Part shown: piece after piece, positions 1 through 8,016 of the stretch | Layout of the letters: each line of letters begins with the position of its first letter | Position numbering within the stretch: position 1 is the first letter of the stretch | NCBI RefSeq assembly: GCF_009793335.1 | Contig: NZ_WING01000002.1 | Span: 1,302,001-1,366,000 of the forward strand | DNA length: 64,000 bases | Source: Actinomadura sp. J1-007 | Lineage (GTDB): Bacteria; Actinomycetota; Actinomycetes; Streptosporangiales; Streptosporangiaceae | Reading direction: 5' to 3' | Notes under the pieces: model-generated | Databases searched by the model: none | What the model saw: the letters and a program-made list of their open reading frames with translations, nothing else | What the model was told of the DNA's origin: nothing | Translations under genes and position numbers: made by a program

Positions 1-197
1 CCGGGCGGCGCGAACACCAGGAACCCGCTGGTGACGGTGAGCCGGTGGTCGTCGTCCTCGGTGCTGGGCGGCGCGCTGCCGCCGCCGCGCGGCTGGACGT
101 AGCAGCCGCCGACCGGGGTTTCGGTGGGCGGCCCGGCGGGGTCGCCGCGGTAGTCGACGGGCTGGCGGATCACGGTCAGGGTGTCGGTGCCGAACAT
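1..197 (-). CDS. Phage head-closure/connector protein (partial)
   Basis: The gene starts at ATG 197-195 and runs off the left edge, so only about 65 N-terminal residues are visible (start MFGTDTLTVIRQP). It begins 3 bp after the stop of the head-tail adaptor gene at 201-647. Small proteins with a beta-rich start like this, directly after a Gp19/Gp15-type adaptor, are usually head-closure or stopper proteins of siphophages. That role is inferred from gene order; the visible part carries no diagnostic motif. The rest of the late operon (tail, lysis) must lie left of the window. Confidence 0.6.
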   Translation of the reverse strand, partial: MFGTDTLTVIRQPVDYRGDPAGPPTETPVGGCYVQPRGGGSAPPSTEDDDHRLTVTSGFLVFAPP

Positions 198-200
198 CGC

Positions 201-647
201 TCAGCACCACCGCCCGTACCGGTCGGCGCGGTAGTCCCGGCCGGCCCGGCTGTAGGGGGTCGGGCAGGCGGGGTAGGCGTCGTCGGTCAGCTCGACGGTG
301 TAGGCGTCGCCGGCGCCGTCGCCGGTGTATCCGGCGAGCAGGTCCTCGACCTCGGCGTCGGTGACGTACAGCCCGCCGTCCTGGTCGAAGCTCGCACCGT
401 ACCCGCCCATCTGCACCGACCGGCGGCCGCCCGGGTTGGTGAGCCTGCGCTGCACCATCGTGACGGCGAGGCTGCGCGCGATCGCCGGGTCGGGGGAGTA
501 CCCGGCCGGCAGCTTGCTGCGGATCAGGGCCGAGGCGTCCTCCAGCAGCACGGTGACCTGGTCGGCGGCGGCGCCGGACAGGTCCACCTGGTTGCGCACC
601 GCGTAGTCGCTCGCGGTGGCGTACGGCTGGGGGGACGGCTCGGCCAC
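201..647 (-). CDS. Gp19/Gp15-type head-tail adaptor
   Basis: This 148-residue acidic protein starts MAEPSPQPYATASDYAVR. It has the layout of the phage Gp19/Gp15/Gp42-like adaptor family: a short helix, a segment of the type 'VTVLLEDASALIRSKLP' (about residues 31-47), then 'ARSLAVTMVQRRLTNPGG' with conserved Val-Arg-Arg. Such proteins sit at the portal vertex and join head to tail. Its place directly after the capsid block and two small genes is the usual order in actinophages. Length is normal for the family. Confidence 0.8.
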   Translation of the reverse strand: MAEPSPQPYATASDYAVRNQVDLSGAAADQVTVLLEDASALIRSKLPAGYSPDPAIARSLAVTMVQRRLTNPGGRRSVQMGGYGASFDQDGGLYVTDAEVEDLLAGYTGDGAGDAYTVELTDDAYPACPTPYSRAGRDYRADRYGRWC

Positions 648-648
648 C

Positions 649-789
649 TCACGCCTCCGGGGTGACCGGAACGCCGGCGTCGCGCAGCGCGGCCACGATC
701 GCGTCGCGCCTGGCGTCGTCGGGCACCGCGACGCCGTGCGCCGCGGCGTACGCCGCCCACGCCTCGCGGCTCGACCCGGCCCCGGTCAT
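649..789 (-). CDS. Small 46-aa phage protein with a Val-Pro repeat-like helix
   Basis: A 46-codon gene starts at ATG 789-787, overlapping the TGA of the preceding gene by 4 bp (ATGA). The product (start MTGAGSSREAWAAYAAAHG) resembles a short helix-extended-loop-helix unit: 'YAAAHGVAVP', then 'RRDAIVAALRDAGVPV'. Similar segments occur near the ends of capsid-region proteins in actinophages, but I cannot assign a function. The overlap suggests translational coupling with the gene before it. The next gene downstream starts 2 bp away. Confidence 0.6.
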   Translation of the reverse strand: MTGAGSSREAWAAYAAAHGVAVPDDARRDAIVAALRDAGVPVTPEA

Positions 790-1055
790 CGGCGGCACCG
801 CCACCCCGCCCGGGCCCCCGCTGTCCCCGGGTCCCCGCTGTCGTCCGGGCCCTGGCCGCCGCGCGGGTCCTCGAGCGTGCCGCCGGCCGGGCTCGCGCCG
901 GGGCCGTCGGCGCGCTCGGTGTCGGGCGGGGTGTCCCAGACGTCCGGGTTGGTGATCTTCTTGGTCGCCCAGGTCGGGACGGTGTCGCCGGGCCCGAACA
1001 CGTGCACCTGGCCGACGTCGTCGGCGACGTGCACGTGCGTGATGAGCTTGCGCAT
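786..1055 (-). CDS. Hypothetical phage head-region protein (89 aa)
   Basis: This short protein follows the major capsid gene by 12 bp. The first 45 residues are well-behaved (MRKLITHVHVADDVGQVHV, then 'VPTWATKKITNPDVW'), and the rest is low-complexity Gly/Pro/Asp. Proteins with a 'VPxWAxxxIxNPxVW' motif are common just downstream of actinophage capsid genes. I know no biochemical role. The TGA overlaps the next ATG by 4 bp, which supports the end as read. Confidence 0.6.
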   Translation of the reverse strand: MRKLITHVHVADDVGQVHVFGPGDTVPTWATKKITNPDVWDTPPDTERADGPGASPAGGTLEDPRGGQGPDDSGDPGTAGARAGWRCRR

Positions 1056-1067
1056 GTCCGGCTCCTT

Positions 1068-2090
1068 TCAGGCGACGTCGGCGCAGAACGTCAGGTCGGG
1101 GTTGGCCAGCACCGGCAGCGCGATCCCGGCGGCCTTGGTCCACACCGCGACCGGGTCCTTGGTGGAGTACGACCCGGCGACGATGCCCGGCTCGTCTCCG
1201 GACACCGCGAAGTCCGGTTCGAGGGATTCGGCGGTGGTGCCCCACAGGGTCCGGCCGAGCTGGTCGCCGTCGACGCTGCCGGGGTCGGGCAGCAGCAGCA
1301 CCCGGTCGTCGGGGATCACCCGCGTCGCGGTCGCCCCGACCCGCACCTGCGCGTCGTACACCTCGATCGGCGGCAGCCCGAACGCGTCCAGCACCGCGGC
1401 GAGCGAGGTCTGGGTGACGATGTCGGGCTGCTGCGACCCGCCGGGGAACACCAGGTTGCGCATCTCGGCGTTGCGCATCAGCAGCGCCATGACCCGCCGG
1501 GAGGTCAGCATCACGCCCGGCTCGGACCCGTTGGTCGCCACGTAGGTGTCGCGCCAGGCCATCAGGTCGGTCAGCGGGACGGCGTTGGCCGCGGTCCACA
1601 GGATCGCCGGCGCGACGGTGTGGCCCGGGGCGCGCCCGAAGTCCACCGTGGCGATGACGCCGTTCTCGTTGATGACCAGCTTGCCCGAGTACAGGGCCTC
1701 GCCGCGGGCCAGTTCGACCCGCGCGGCGACCGAGCGGGTCATCCGCTCGGAGTCGTCCAGGATCGCGTCGCGGACCTGCTGGTCGGCGCGGCGCTGCCGG
1801 AGCCGGTCGTACTCCCCGAGCCGCACCTTGCGGGAGATCGGCGGCAGCTCGCCGGACACGCGCGTCAGCCCGGGCCGGGACCCGATCGGCGACTCGGCGT
1901 CGTAGGCGCGGAAGGACGCGGCCTCGGTCAGGCCCTCCCCGCCGCGGGTGAACCGGTAGTCCAGGTCGTCGATCGCCTCGCTGGGCAGGAACCGCGACAG
2001 GGTGAACTGGTTGGCCTCCAGGTCCGCCAGCGCCTGGCGGACGTACCCGGTCAGCTCCGCCGGGGCGATGAAGTCGGTGTTGAGGTACAC
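1068..2090 (-). CDS. Major capsid protein, lambda gpE family
   Basis: The 340-residue protein has the length and pattern of the phage capsid E family. The N-terminal part (residues about 1-70) carries 'FLPSEAIDDLDYRF', the middle has 'SRKVRLGEYDRLRQRRADQQ', and the C-terminal half has 'GVMLTSRRVMALLMRNAEM' followed by 'VRVGATATRVIPDDRVLLLP'. It builds the icosahedral shell. It lies directly after a gpD-like decoration gene, as in lambda (D then E). It starts 10 bp past the decoration gene's stop. No sign of truncation. Confidence 0.88.
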   Translation of the reverse strand: MYLNTDFIAPAELTGYVRQALADLEANQFTLSRFLPSEAIDDLDYRFTRGGEGLTEAASFRAYDAESPIGSRPGLTRVSGELPPISRKVRLGEYDRLRQRRADQQVRDAILDDSERMTRSVAARVELARGEALYSGKLVINENGVIATVDFGRAPGHTVAPAILWTAANAVPLTDLMAWRDTYVATNGSEPGVMLTSRRVMALLMRNAEMRNLVFPGGSQQPDIVTQTSLAAVLDAFGLPPIEVYDAQVRVGATATRVIPDDRVLLLPDPGSVDGDQLGRTLWGTTAESLEPDFAVSGDEPGIVAGSYSTKDPVAVWTKAAGIALPVLANPDLTFCADVA

Positions 2091-2100
2091 GCTCTGCTCC

Positions 2101-2505
2101 TCAGACGAAGATGATCCGGCCGGCGACGTCGGCCTTGCCGTTGGCGTCGACCGCGACCGGCAGCTTGGACTCGACCACGATCGCGTGCAGCAGCAGCGCG
2201 CCCTGCGGGTCGGTGTTGGCGGTGGGGGCCCGGACGGCGTCCAGCAGGAACCCGGCCAGGGTCTGGCGGCCGTCGGTCGCCGCGTCGTCGTAGGGGCCGT
2301 ACTTGCCGACCTCGCCGCCGCCCGCGGTGGAGGTGATCCGCGCGATCGGCAGCCCGGAGGGGAAGAACCCGTTCGGGTAGTGCGTCCCCGCGGTGAACAC
2401 GCTCTTGTCGAGTGTGACGGACCGGGCGGTGTCGGTCCCGTGCTGGGATCCGAGCCAGGTGTGGTCGGCCTGGCCGTAGGTCGTGGTGGTGAGGCTGAGG
2501 TCCAT
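2101..2505 (-). CDS. Head decoration protein, lambda gpD-like
   Basis: The start is ATG 2505-2503, preceded at good spacing by GAAGGAAGG on the minus strand. The 134-residue product (start MDLSLTTTTYGQADHTW) has the gpD-like core: 'ARSVTLDKSVFTAGTHYPNG', 'GLPIARIT', 'AGFLLDAV', and a C-terminal 'VAGRIIFV'. Decoration proteins cap the capsid threefold positions and stabilise the DNA-filled head. In the raw sequence the upstream scaffold frame reads into this gene without a stop, but the strong ribosome site, separate family identity and a +1 correction in the scaffold all argue for an independent gene. Confidence 0.82.
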   Translation of the reverse strand: MDLSLTTTTYGQADHTWLGSQHGTDTARSVTLDKSVFTAGTHYPNGFFPSGLPIARITSTAGGGEVGKYGPYDDAATDGRQTLAGFLLDAVRAPTANTDPQGALLLHAIVVESKLPVAVDANGKADVAGRIIFV

Positions 2506-2518
2506 GTGGTGCCTTCCT

Positions 2519-3276
2519 TCAGGTCTTCTTGCCGCGCCGCGCCGCGTACAGGTCCGCGCCCGAGGCGACCGTCGGCTTGTCCGATGAGCGGCCGCGCACG
2601 CCCTGGTCCAGGCTCTTGCCCCGCCCCCGCCCCCGCCCCCGTTGCCGCCGGTGCCGGTGGCGCCGGTGGTGATGGGCGAGGCGGCGAAGAACTCCTTGGC
2701 GTCGTCCTCTAGCTGCTCGATGGTGTCGCCGACCAGCCGCTTGGCCGCCGAGAGGACCTTGGCGCCCAGTTCGGCGGGCAGCCCGTGCTTGAGGGCGGCC
2801 TCGATGCGGTTGATGCGCGGTTCGAGCTGGCCGCGGACCGCGGCCTCGGTGTCCTTGCGGGCCTGGTTGACGGCCTTCTCCTGCTCGGTGGCGTTGGCCT
2901 CCTTGAGCGTGTCGAGCTCGGCGGCCTTGCCCTTGAGCTCCTCGTAGTCGCCGTACTTGCCCCGTTCACGGTCCAGGCGCTCGCGGATGATCCGATCGAC
3001 GTCGGACTGGGTGAACGTCTTGTCGCCGGCGTCGCCGCCGTCCTTGCCCGTGCCGCCGTCCGGGCCCGTCCCCGAACCCGTGCCCGCGCCTCCCTCACCG
3101 GCGCCGCCGCCGGTCCCGCCGTTGTCGGGGCCGTCGTCCTCGCCGCCGCCGAGCACCGGCCAGACCGGCCGCCCGGACGGCAGCACGGCCAGCGCGCGCA
3201 GCCCGGTGAACGGGTGCACCGGCAGGCCCTCGACCAGGGACGTGTGGGGGACAGGGGTGGGCAGCTGCATGGTCAT
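2519..3276 (-). CDS. Capsid scaffold protein with an apparent 1-nt frameshift in a Gly linker
   Basis: The N-terminus carries 'LTGLRALAVL' style residues ending in 'RPVWPVLGG', then a Gly/Asp-rich linker. About residues 85-185 form a charged coiled coil (start 'FTQSDVDRIIRERLDRER') typical of phage scaffold proteins, which template head assembly and are then lost. Near 2617-2641 the gene has a run of G5C units (minus strand). In the raw frame the reading then becomes Arg/Ala-rich nonsense and runs into the decoration gene. Reading one base back (or adding one G) gives a sensible tail 'GKSLDQGVRGRSSDKPTV' ending in ARRGKKT and a TGA at 2521-2519, 13 bp before the next start. Sequencing loss of one G is likelier than programmed slippage, but both are possible. 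Confidence 0.72.
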
Positions 3277-3285
3277 CTCGTGTGT

Positions 3286-3312
3286 CTCCGTAGCCCGTCG
3301 GCATGTCCGGCC
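3286..3312 (-). repeat. Duplicated phage leader element, copy A
   Basis: On the minus strand this stretch reads GGCCGGACATGCCGACGGGC followed by TACGGAG and lies directly upstream of the scaffold start (3276). A near-identical copy lies before the small terminase gene (7922-7949), with one extra T. Similarity fades but continues about 30 bp further upstream in both. It may be a repeated promoter, processing site or leader peptide start, since both copies contain an ATG followed by CCG ACG GGC. Function unknown. Confidence 0.6.
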
Positions 3313-3356
3313 GTTGAGCGCCGGCCGTGGCGCGTACCCGCAGGGGCGCGGGTGGT

Positions 3357-4187
3357 CTAGTCGCCGCCTGCGCCGCCGCCGGTCAGGTCGCCGGGGCCGG
3401 TGAAGCGGTCGCGGGTGCGGGCGAGCACGGGCCCGATCTCGCCGTGCTCGTGCGTGACGAGGAACTGCCGGTAGTCCGGGGCGCGGCCGCCGCGGTCGGC
3501 CTTGCCGAACGTGGTGGCGATCGCGTCGTGCACGTCTTCCAGCAGCGGCTCGTTGATCACCTGGCCGGGGTCGGTGTCCCCGACGATCGGGGCGACCGCG
3601 CAGTCACAGCCCGGATGGATCGGCAGCAGGTTCTCCTTGCGGTACCGCTGGGTGGAGGCCACCACGCACAGCCCGCACGACACCGAGCCCACCAGCACCC
3701 GCCGGTACCCGGTCACGCGCGGGTCGGCGTCCAGGACCTGCCGGGCGGTGTGGGTCTTGGCCAGCTGCAGGTCGGTCGCCGCGACGTGCAGCAGCCGCCG
3801 CTCGGCGTCGGCCATCGCCTGCTCGAACGGCTTGTCGTCGCCGAGCCCGGCGTACAGCGTGCGGAACGGGCGCGCGTACAGCACCTCGGGGTCCACGCCG
3901 CGCAGCTGCGCCCCGGTCGGGGCGGGTGCCCCCGTCGGGCGGGGCGGCCCGCCGCGCATGTCGGCCAGCAGCGCCGCCAGGTAGGCGTCGGTCAGGCTGG
4001 CCATCTGCCGCTGCGCCCCGAGCGCTTGGGGCACCGCGGCCCGCAGGAACCCGGCCTGGTCGCCGTCGCGCCACGAGCCCAGCCCGCGCCACAAGGTCAG
4101 CAGCACCGCCAGCAGGCTGGCGCGCATCTGCCCGGTGGTCTGGGCGTAGGCGCCGATGATGGCGCGCTGCTCACGCGCCCCCATCAT
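3357..4187 (-). CDS. MuF-like minor head protein
   Basis: The 276-residue protein overlaps the end of the portal gene by 17 bp. N-terminal half is helical with many Ala/Leu/Arg; from about residue 150 it shows the MuF/VG15-type core 'VGSVSCGLCVVAS', then 'HPGCDCAVAPI' (paired Cys/His residues that probably bind metal). MuF proteins sit inside the head near the portal and often act at DNA ejection or assembly. No toxin domain is fused to the C-terminus here, which ends in Gly/Asp. Placement after portal is canonical. Confidence 0.82.
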   Translation of the reverse strand: MMGAREQRAIIGAYAQTTGQMRASLLAVLLTLWRGLGSWRDGDQAGFLRAAVPQALGAQRQMASLTDAYLAALLADMRGGPPRPTGAPAPTGAQLRGVDPEVLYARPFRTLYAGLGDDKPFEQAMADAERRLLHVAATDLQLAKTHTARQVLDADPRVTGYRRVLVGSVSCGLCVVASTQRYRKENLLPIHPGCDCAVAPIVGDTDPGQVINEPLLEDVHDAIATTFGKADRGGRAPDYRQFLVTHEHGEIGPVLARTRDRFTGPGDLTGGGAGGD

Positions 4188-5622
4188 CGCCCCCGTCGCC
4201 GGTCGCGCCGACCGGCGGTCGCGCCGGGGTCTGCGCCTGGGCGGTGGCGTCGGCGGCCATCTGCAGCGCTTGCGCGCCGGCCAGCTGGTCGGCGGCGGCC
4301 TCGGACACGATCCGCTGCACCCGCTGCGGCGACTCGCCCATGTCCTCGGCGATGACCGCCAGCGGGTACCCGATCGCCTTCTTCTTGGTCGCGGCGTCGG
4401 CGGCGACCGCCGGGTTGATCAGCCGCGGGTTGCGCCAGCGGACCTCGGCCGCGGTGAAGTCGCGTTCGACGCCGGCGATGCGCGCGGCCATGCCCAGCGT
4501 CTCCTCCAGGCCCTCGCCGAAGTTGGCCTGGTGCTCCTCGACCTTGGCGACGTGGCTGACGTCCAGCGCCTCGATCGTGTCGGGCGAGATGTTCACCAGG
4601 TTCCCCGCGTAGGTGTAGGCGGGGGTCCGGGAGATGATCAGCAGGTCGCGGATGTCGGTCTCGTGCGCACGCAGGAGATCATCGATCTGCGACTGCTGGA
4701 AGTCTCCGAACTGTGCGTTCTCGAACTCCGACGCCCACACCGCGCCCGGCCCTGGCTTGAACGGCTGCTCGACCGTCTGCAGCCCGGTCTCGGGGTCGGT
4801 GACCTTGCGGAACTTGTGACCCCTGATCCACCGCTGCCGGAACGCCGAATAGCGTTCGATGGTCATGCGGTTCAAGACGCCCAGGTTGATGCGGTCCTGG
4901 ATGTCGATGACGTTGTCGAACTCGGCGACGGGGTCCTCGCCCAGGAACGGCCTGCAGGCGAAGGGGACCACGGGCACCGAGCCCAGTTGGTGCGGCCCGC
5001 CGCCGTCCGGTCCCTGCAGCCGCGTCCAGATCTTCGGTCCCCAGCGCATCGGTCCGCGGCCGCGCGAGCTCGTCTCGTACCGCACGAGCTGGTCGGGCAG
5101 GTACACCGTCGCGCGCGCCACCCCGGCGACGTCGTCGTACCACGCCTTGAGCGCGGCGAGGCGTTCGCCGGTCGCCGGGTCGTGCTCCACGATCGTCTCT
5201 CGCGGATGCTCCAGCGTGATCAGCGGCCGCCGCTCATCGCGCGGGTGCGGGCCCACCATCAGGTACGCCTCCGACAGCGCCAGCGCCGTACGCCACAGCA
5301 CCGCCTGGCGCGCGTCCAACCGGTTGGCCTGCCACCACCGCCACGCCTCGGTGTCGGGCCTTCCCTCTCCGTCGGCGATCCCGATGACCCGCAGCCGGTT
5401 CACGCTGCTGTCGGCGACCTCCAGGCAGAAGTTCGAGCGGGCCTTGCGCTGGAAGTCGCGGTACGCCTCGCTCTCCTTCTTGGGGCCCTGCGGCAGGGGC
5501 GGCTCGCCGCGGTAGTAGTCCCACCACACCCGCAGGTTCGGCTGCCGGTCGGTCAGCCGCCGTCCCAATCGCAGCAGCCACCAGTCGGGGGTCCCGACAC
5601 TCTCGTGCTCCTCAAGCGCCAC
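4171..5622 (-). CDS. Phage portal protein
   Basis: I place the start at GTG 5622-5620, preceded by GAGAGGGGG, giving 483 residues; the open frame extends further upstream but overlaps the terminase gene. Family signals include 'DYYRGEPPLP' near residue 30, 'ARSNFCLEVADSSVNRLRV' near residues 55-75, 'FDNVIDIQDRINLGVLNRM' and 'GNLVNISPDTIEALD'. The portal ring is the DNA entry and exit channel and docks the terminase. The tail of the protein is a Pro/Gly/Asp-rich segment. Located 11 bp after terL. Confidence 0.88.
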   Translation of the reverse strand: MALEEHESVGTPDWWLLRLGRRLTDRQPNLRVWWDYYRGEPPLPQGPKKESEAYRDFQRKARSNFCLEVADSSVNRLRVIGIADGEGRPDTEAWRWWQANRLDARQAVLWRTALALSEAYLMVGPHPRDERRPLITLEHPRETIVEHDPATGERLAALKAWYDDVAGVARATVYLPDQLVRYETSSRGRGPMRWGPKIWTRLQGPDGGGPHQLGSVPVVPFACRPFLGEDPVAEFDNVIDIQDRINLGVLNRMTIERYSAFRQRWIRGHKFRKVTDPETGLQTVEQPFKPGPGAVWASEFENAQFGDFQQSQIDDLLRAHETDIRDLLIISRTPAYTYAGNLVNISPDTIEALDVSHVAKVEEHQANFGEGLEETLGMAARIAGVERDFTAAEVRWRNPRLINPAVAADAATKKKAIGYPLAVIAEDMGESPQRVQRIVSEAAADQLAGAQALQMAADATAQAQTPARPPVGATGDGGDDGGA

Positions 5623-5633
5623 GCTGCCCCCTC

Positions 5634-7289
5634 TCAGAAGGTGTAGCCGCCCAGCGACTCGTCTTCCAGCAGTCCGCGGGCCACCGCCTCGGCGCGGGCC
5701 TCGGTCGCCAGGATCGCCGCGATCACGCCGTCGATCTTGTCCGGGCTGGTCGGGTGCGCCTTGGCGATCTGGATGCCCTGCGCCGACTCGCGCCGGCGCG
5801 CTTGGATCAGGTGCTTGGTCAGCAGGTGCGACCCGCAGAACGTGATCTCCCGGTCCACGATCGCGGTGTGCAGCCGCAGCGTGGCCCGCACGATCTTGAC
5901 CGAGCGGCCGCCGGTCATCCACCACTCGATCGGGTGATCACGCATCGACTTGACCTGCAGCCGCGGCCCGTACTTGGCCTCCCAGTCGGTGACGTGCCCC
6001 TCCCACTTGGCCGGGTCGGCGAAGAACCCCACCACGTCCCAGCGCTCGAATGCGGAGTCGACGGCGGCCAGGACCTCCACGACCGGCACCTGCCACGTGG
6101 CGCCCTCCGGGCCGAGCGGCTGCTCCCAGATCGCGATCTCGAACAGGTGCCCGTCCGACAGGCGGCACCCGACCAGCGCCGTCGCGTCGGTGACGCTGCG
6201 GTCCCGCTTGCGGGAGCCGTCGAACCCGAGCGTGATCCGCTCCCCGTCGGCGACGACCGTGCCGGGCGCGGCGATCGCCGCGACCTCCGGCTGGCTCAGC
6301 CACGCGTCCGCGCTGTGGGTGACCTGGTTGAGGTAGTACTGCCGGGCGTCCTGGGGGTCGGTGTCGGGGTCCCAGTACTCGGCGACCAGCCGACGCAGGT
6401 TCACCCAGCCGCCGGCGCGGTCCGCGCTGTCGCCGTAGGCGAACGCGAGCCCGGCCAGCAGCGACTCCGGATCGGCCGGATCGGTGTCGGGCGGCGCCTC
6501 CCGGTGGTCCAGCAGAATCCCGCTGTCGCGCGACCTGGTCCGCGCCTTGGCCGCCTTGAACGACGACTCGGCCACAGACTTCGCGCCGGGGGTGAAGGAG
6601 TTGGGCGCCTCGACCGAGCAGCCGTTCACCTTCCCCAGGTTCCGGCGGATCGCGGCCGCCAGCGTCGGGCCGCGCACGGTCGGCGTCCACGACTCGGTCT
6701 GGTCCAGGACTGAGAAGACGGGACGGAACCCCTCCTGCGTCGTGGCCGACGAGGTGACGTATTCGGCGCGGCCGCGCGGCACGGCCACGAACGTCTCCAT
6801 CGGGACGACGTCGTACTCGTTCACCAGGTCCTCGCCGCCGGCCATCTCCAGCAGCGGCTCCCAGGTGTACTTGGTCTGGGCCTCGCTGGTCGCCACCACC
6901 TGCGTCTTGGCCTTGAACCCCAGCGACGACCACGGGCGGCCCACCGGCTCCCCGTCGGAATCCCAACCGTCCAGGACGACGTCGCCGAGCATCTCCACCA
7001 GGCACAGCGCCGCCAGCAGCGGGGACTTCCCCCACCCCTTCGGGCGGGACAGGATCGCGCGCCGCACCCGCCGCGCGTTGACCAGCGCCCGGCCCTGGAT
7101 GGCCGGGCCGGTGAAGCGCGGGTCGACCACGTACAGCTGCAGCACGAACTGCGCCTGCTCACGCGTCAGGACCAGCGGCTCGCCCTCGGCTGGCCCGTCC
7201 GGGACGACCAGGTACTCCTCCATCCAATCCAGCACGTACCAGCCGAGCGTGGGCAGCTCGCCGGGGTACTGCGGACCGCGCCACGGCAC
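5634..7289 (-). CDS. Terminase large subunit
   Basis: This 551-residue protein begins with GTG. Residues about 82-90 (RPKGWGKSP) are the Walker A-like loop of the packaging ATPase, about 192-200 (FSVLDQTES) the Walker B region with catalytic acid, and 'LGFDGSRKRD' near residue 355 begins the RNase H-like nuclease domain with its first acidic residue. It cuts concatemeric DNA and drives it into the prohead through the portal. The length matches actinophage TerL proteins. It starts 12 bp after the small terminase stop. Confidence 0.92.
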   Translation of the reverse strand: MPWRGPQYPGELPTLGWYVLDWMEEYLVVPDGPAEGEPLVLTREQAQFVLQLYVVDPRFTGPAIQGRALVNARRVRRAILSRPKGWGKSPLLAALCLVEMLGDVVLDGWDSDGEPVGRPWSSLGFKAKTQVVATSEAQTKYTWEPLLEMAGGEDLVNEYDVVPMETFVAVPRGRAEYVTSSATTQEGFRPVFSVLDQTESWTPTVRGPTLAAAIRRNLGKVNGCSVEAPNSFTPGAKSVAESSFKAAKARTRSRDSGILLDHREAPPDTDPADPESLLAGLAFAYGDSADRAGGWVNLRRLVAEYWDPDTDPQDARQYYLNQVTHSADAWLSQPEVAAIAAPGTVVADGERITLGFDGSRKRDRSVTDATALVGCRLSDGHLFEIAIWEQPLGPEGATWQVPVVEVLAAVDSAFERWDVVGFFADPAKWEGHVTDWEAKYGPRLQVKSMRDHPIEWWMTGGRSVKIVRATLRLHTAIVDREITFCGSHLLTKHLIQARRRESAQGIQIAKAHPTSPDKIDGVIAAILATEARAEAVARGLLEDESLGGYTF

Positions 7290-7301
7290 CGCGGCCGCCG
7301 G

Positions 7302-7907
7302 CTACGGCGTGGCGGCCGGGTCGCCGACCACCCGCAGGTCGGCGTGCCGGGACGCGCCGCGCCCGCGCCGCCGCGGCGCCTGCTCGGCCGCCGGGTCGGT
7401 GACCTCCCACCGCAGCCGCAGCATCGCCAGCGGGTTCAACCCGAGACGGTCCGACCACTGCCGGGCCTCCTTGGCGGCGTCCAGTTCGCCGAGCTCGGCG
7501 AGCACCTTGTGCCGTACGTACTGCGCCACGTCCCGCGTCCAGCCCAGCCGCTCCCACGCCACCGCCTGCGGCGTCTTCCACAGCTGCCGCCACACCGCCG
7601 CCTCGATCCGGCGCTGCTCGGCCAGCCGCGCCGCGCAGATCTCCCGCTGCTCGACCGCCTGCTCCAGCCGCCGCCGCAGCGACCCGACCGGCTTGTCCTC
7701 GGCCAGCCGCGCCTCCAGTTCGGCGCGCAGCTCGGTGGCCTTCGCCGCGGCGAGCTCGGCCCGCACCCGGGTCGCCACGTCCGGCAGCAGCGGCCACGAC
7801 GGCGTACGCCCGCTGCGGCCGTCCGCCGGCAGCCGGGTCATCGCCACCGAGGCGTTGCGTCGTGCCCGCTGATCCGCCGGCTTGGGCGCCGGCCCCATCC
7901 CCGCCAT
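7302..7907 (-). CDS. Probable small terminase subunit
   Basis: The start ATG 7907-7905 has a near-perfect ribosome site AAGGAGGG. The 201-residue product is basic at its N-terminus (MAGMGPAPKPADQRARRN), then helical and charged: 'ELRAELEARLAEDKPVG', 'LEQAVEQREICAARLAEQ'. It has the position and length of TerS proteins, which recognise the packaging site and load TerL. I see no clear HTH, so the call rests largely on position directly upstream of terL. A duplicated leader element lies just upstream. Confidence 0.65.
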   Translation of the reverse strand: MAGMGPAPKPADQRARRNASVAMTRLPADGRSGRTPSWPLLPDVATRVRAELAAAKATELRAELEARLAEDKPVGSLRRRLEQAVEQREICAARLAEQRRIEAAVWRQLWKTPQAVAWERLGWTRDVAQYVRHKVLAELGELDAAKEARQWSDRLGLNPLAMLRLRWEVTDPAAEQAPRRRGRGASRHADLRVVGDPAATP

Positions 7908-7921
7908 GGCGACCCTCCTTG

Positions 7922-7949
7922 CTCCGTAAGCCCGTCGGCATGTCCGGCC
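7922..7949 (-). repeat. Duplicated phage leader element, copy B
   Basis: Second copy of the element at 3286-3312, with one extra T on the minus strand. It ends just before the AAGGAGGG ribosome site of the small terminase gene. The spacing to the gene start differs from copy A, so it is not part of either protein. See the finding on the leader repeat. Confidence 0.6.
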
Positions 7950-8016
7950 TGCAGCACGGTCGTGGTACTCGCCTTGATGCGCGTTTCGCCGATCCGCTGT
8001 GATCAAGGGGATCAGT

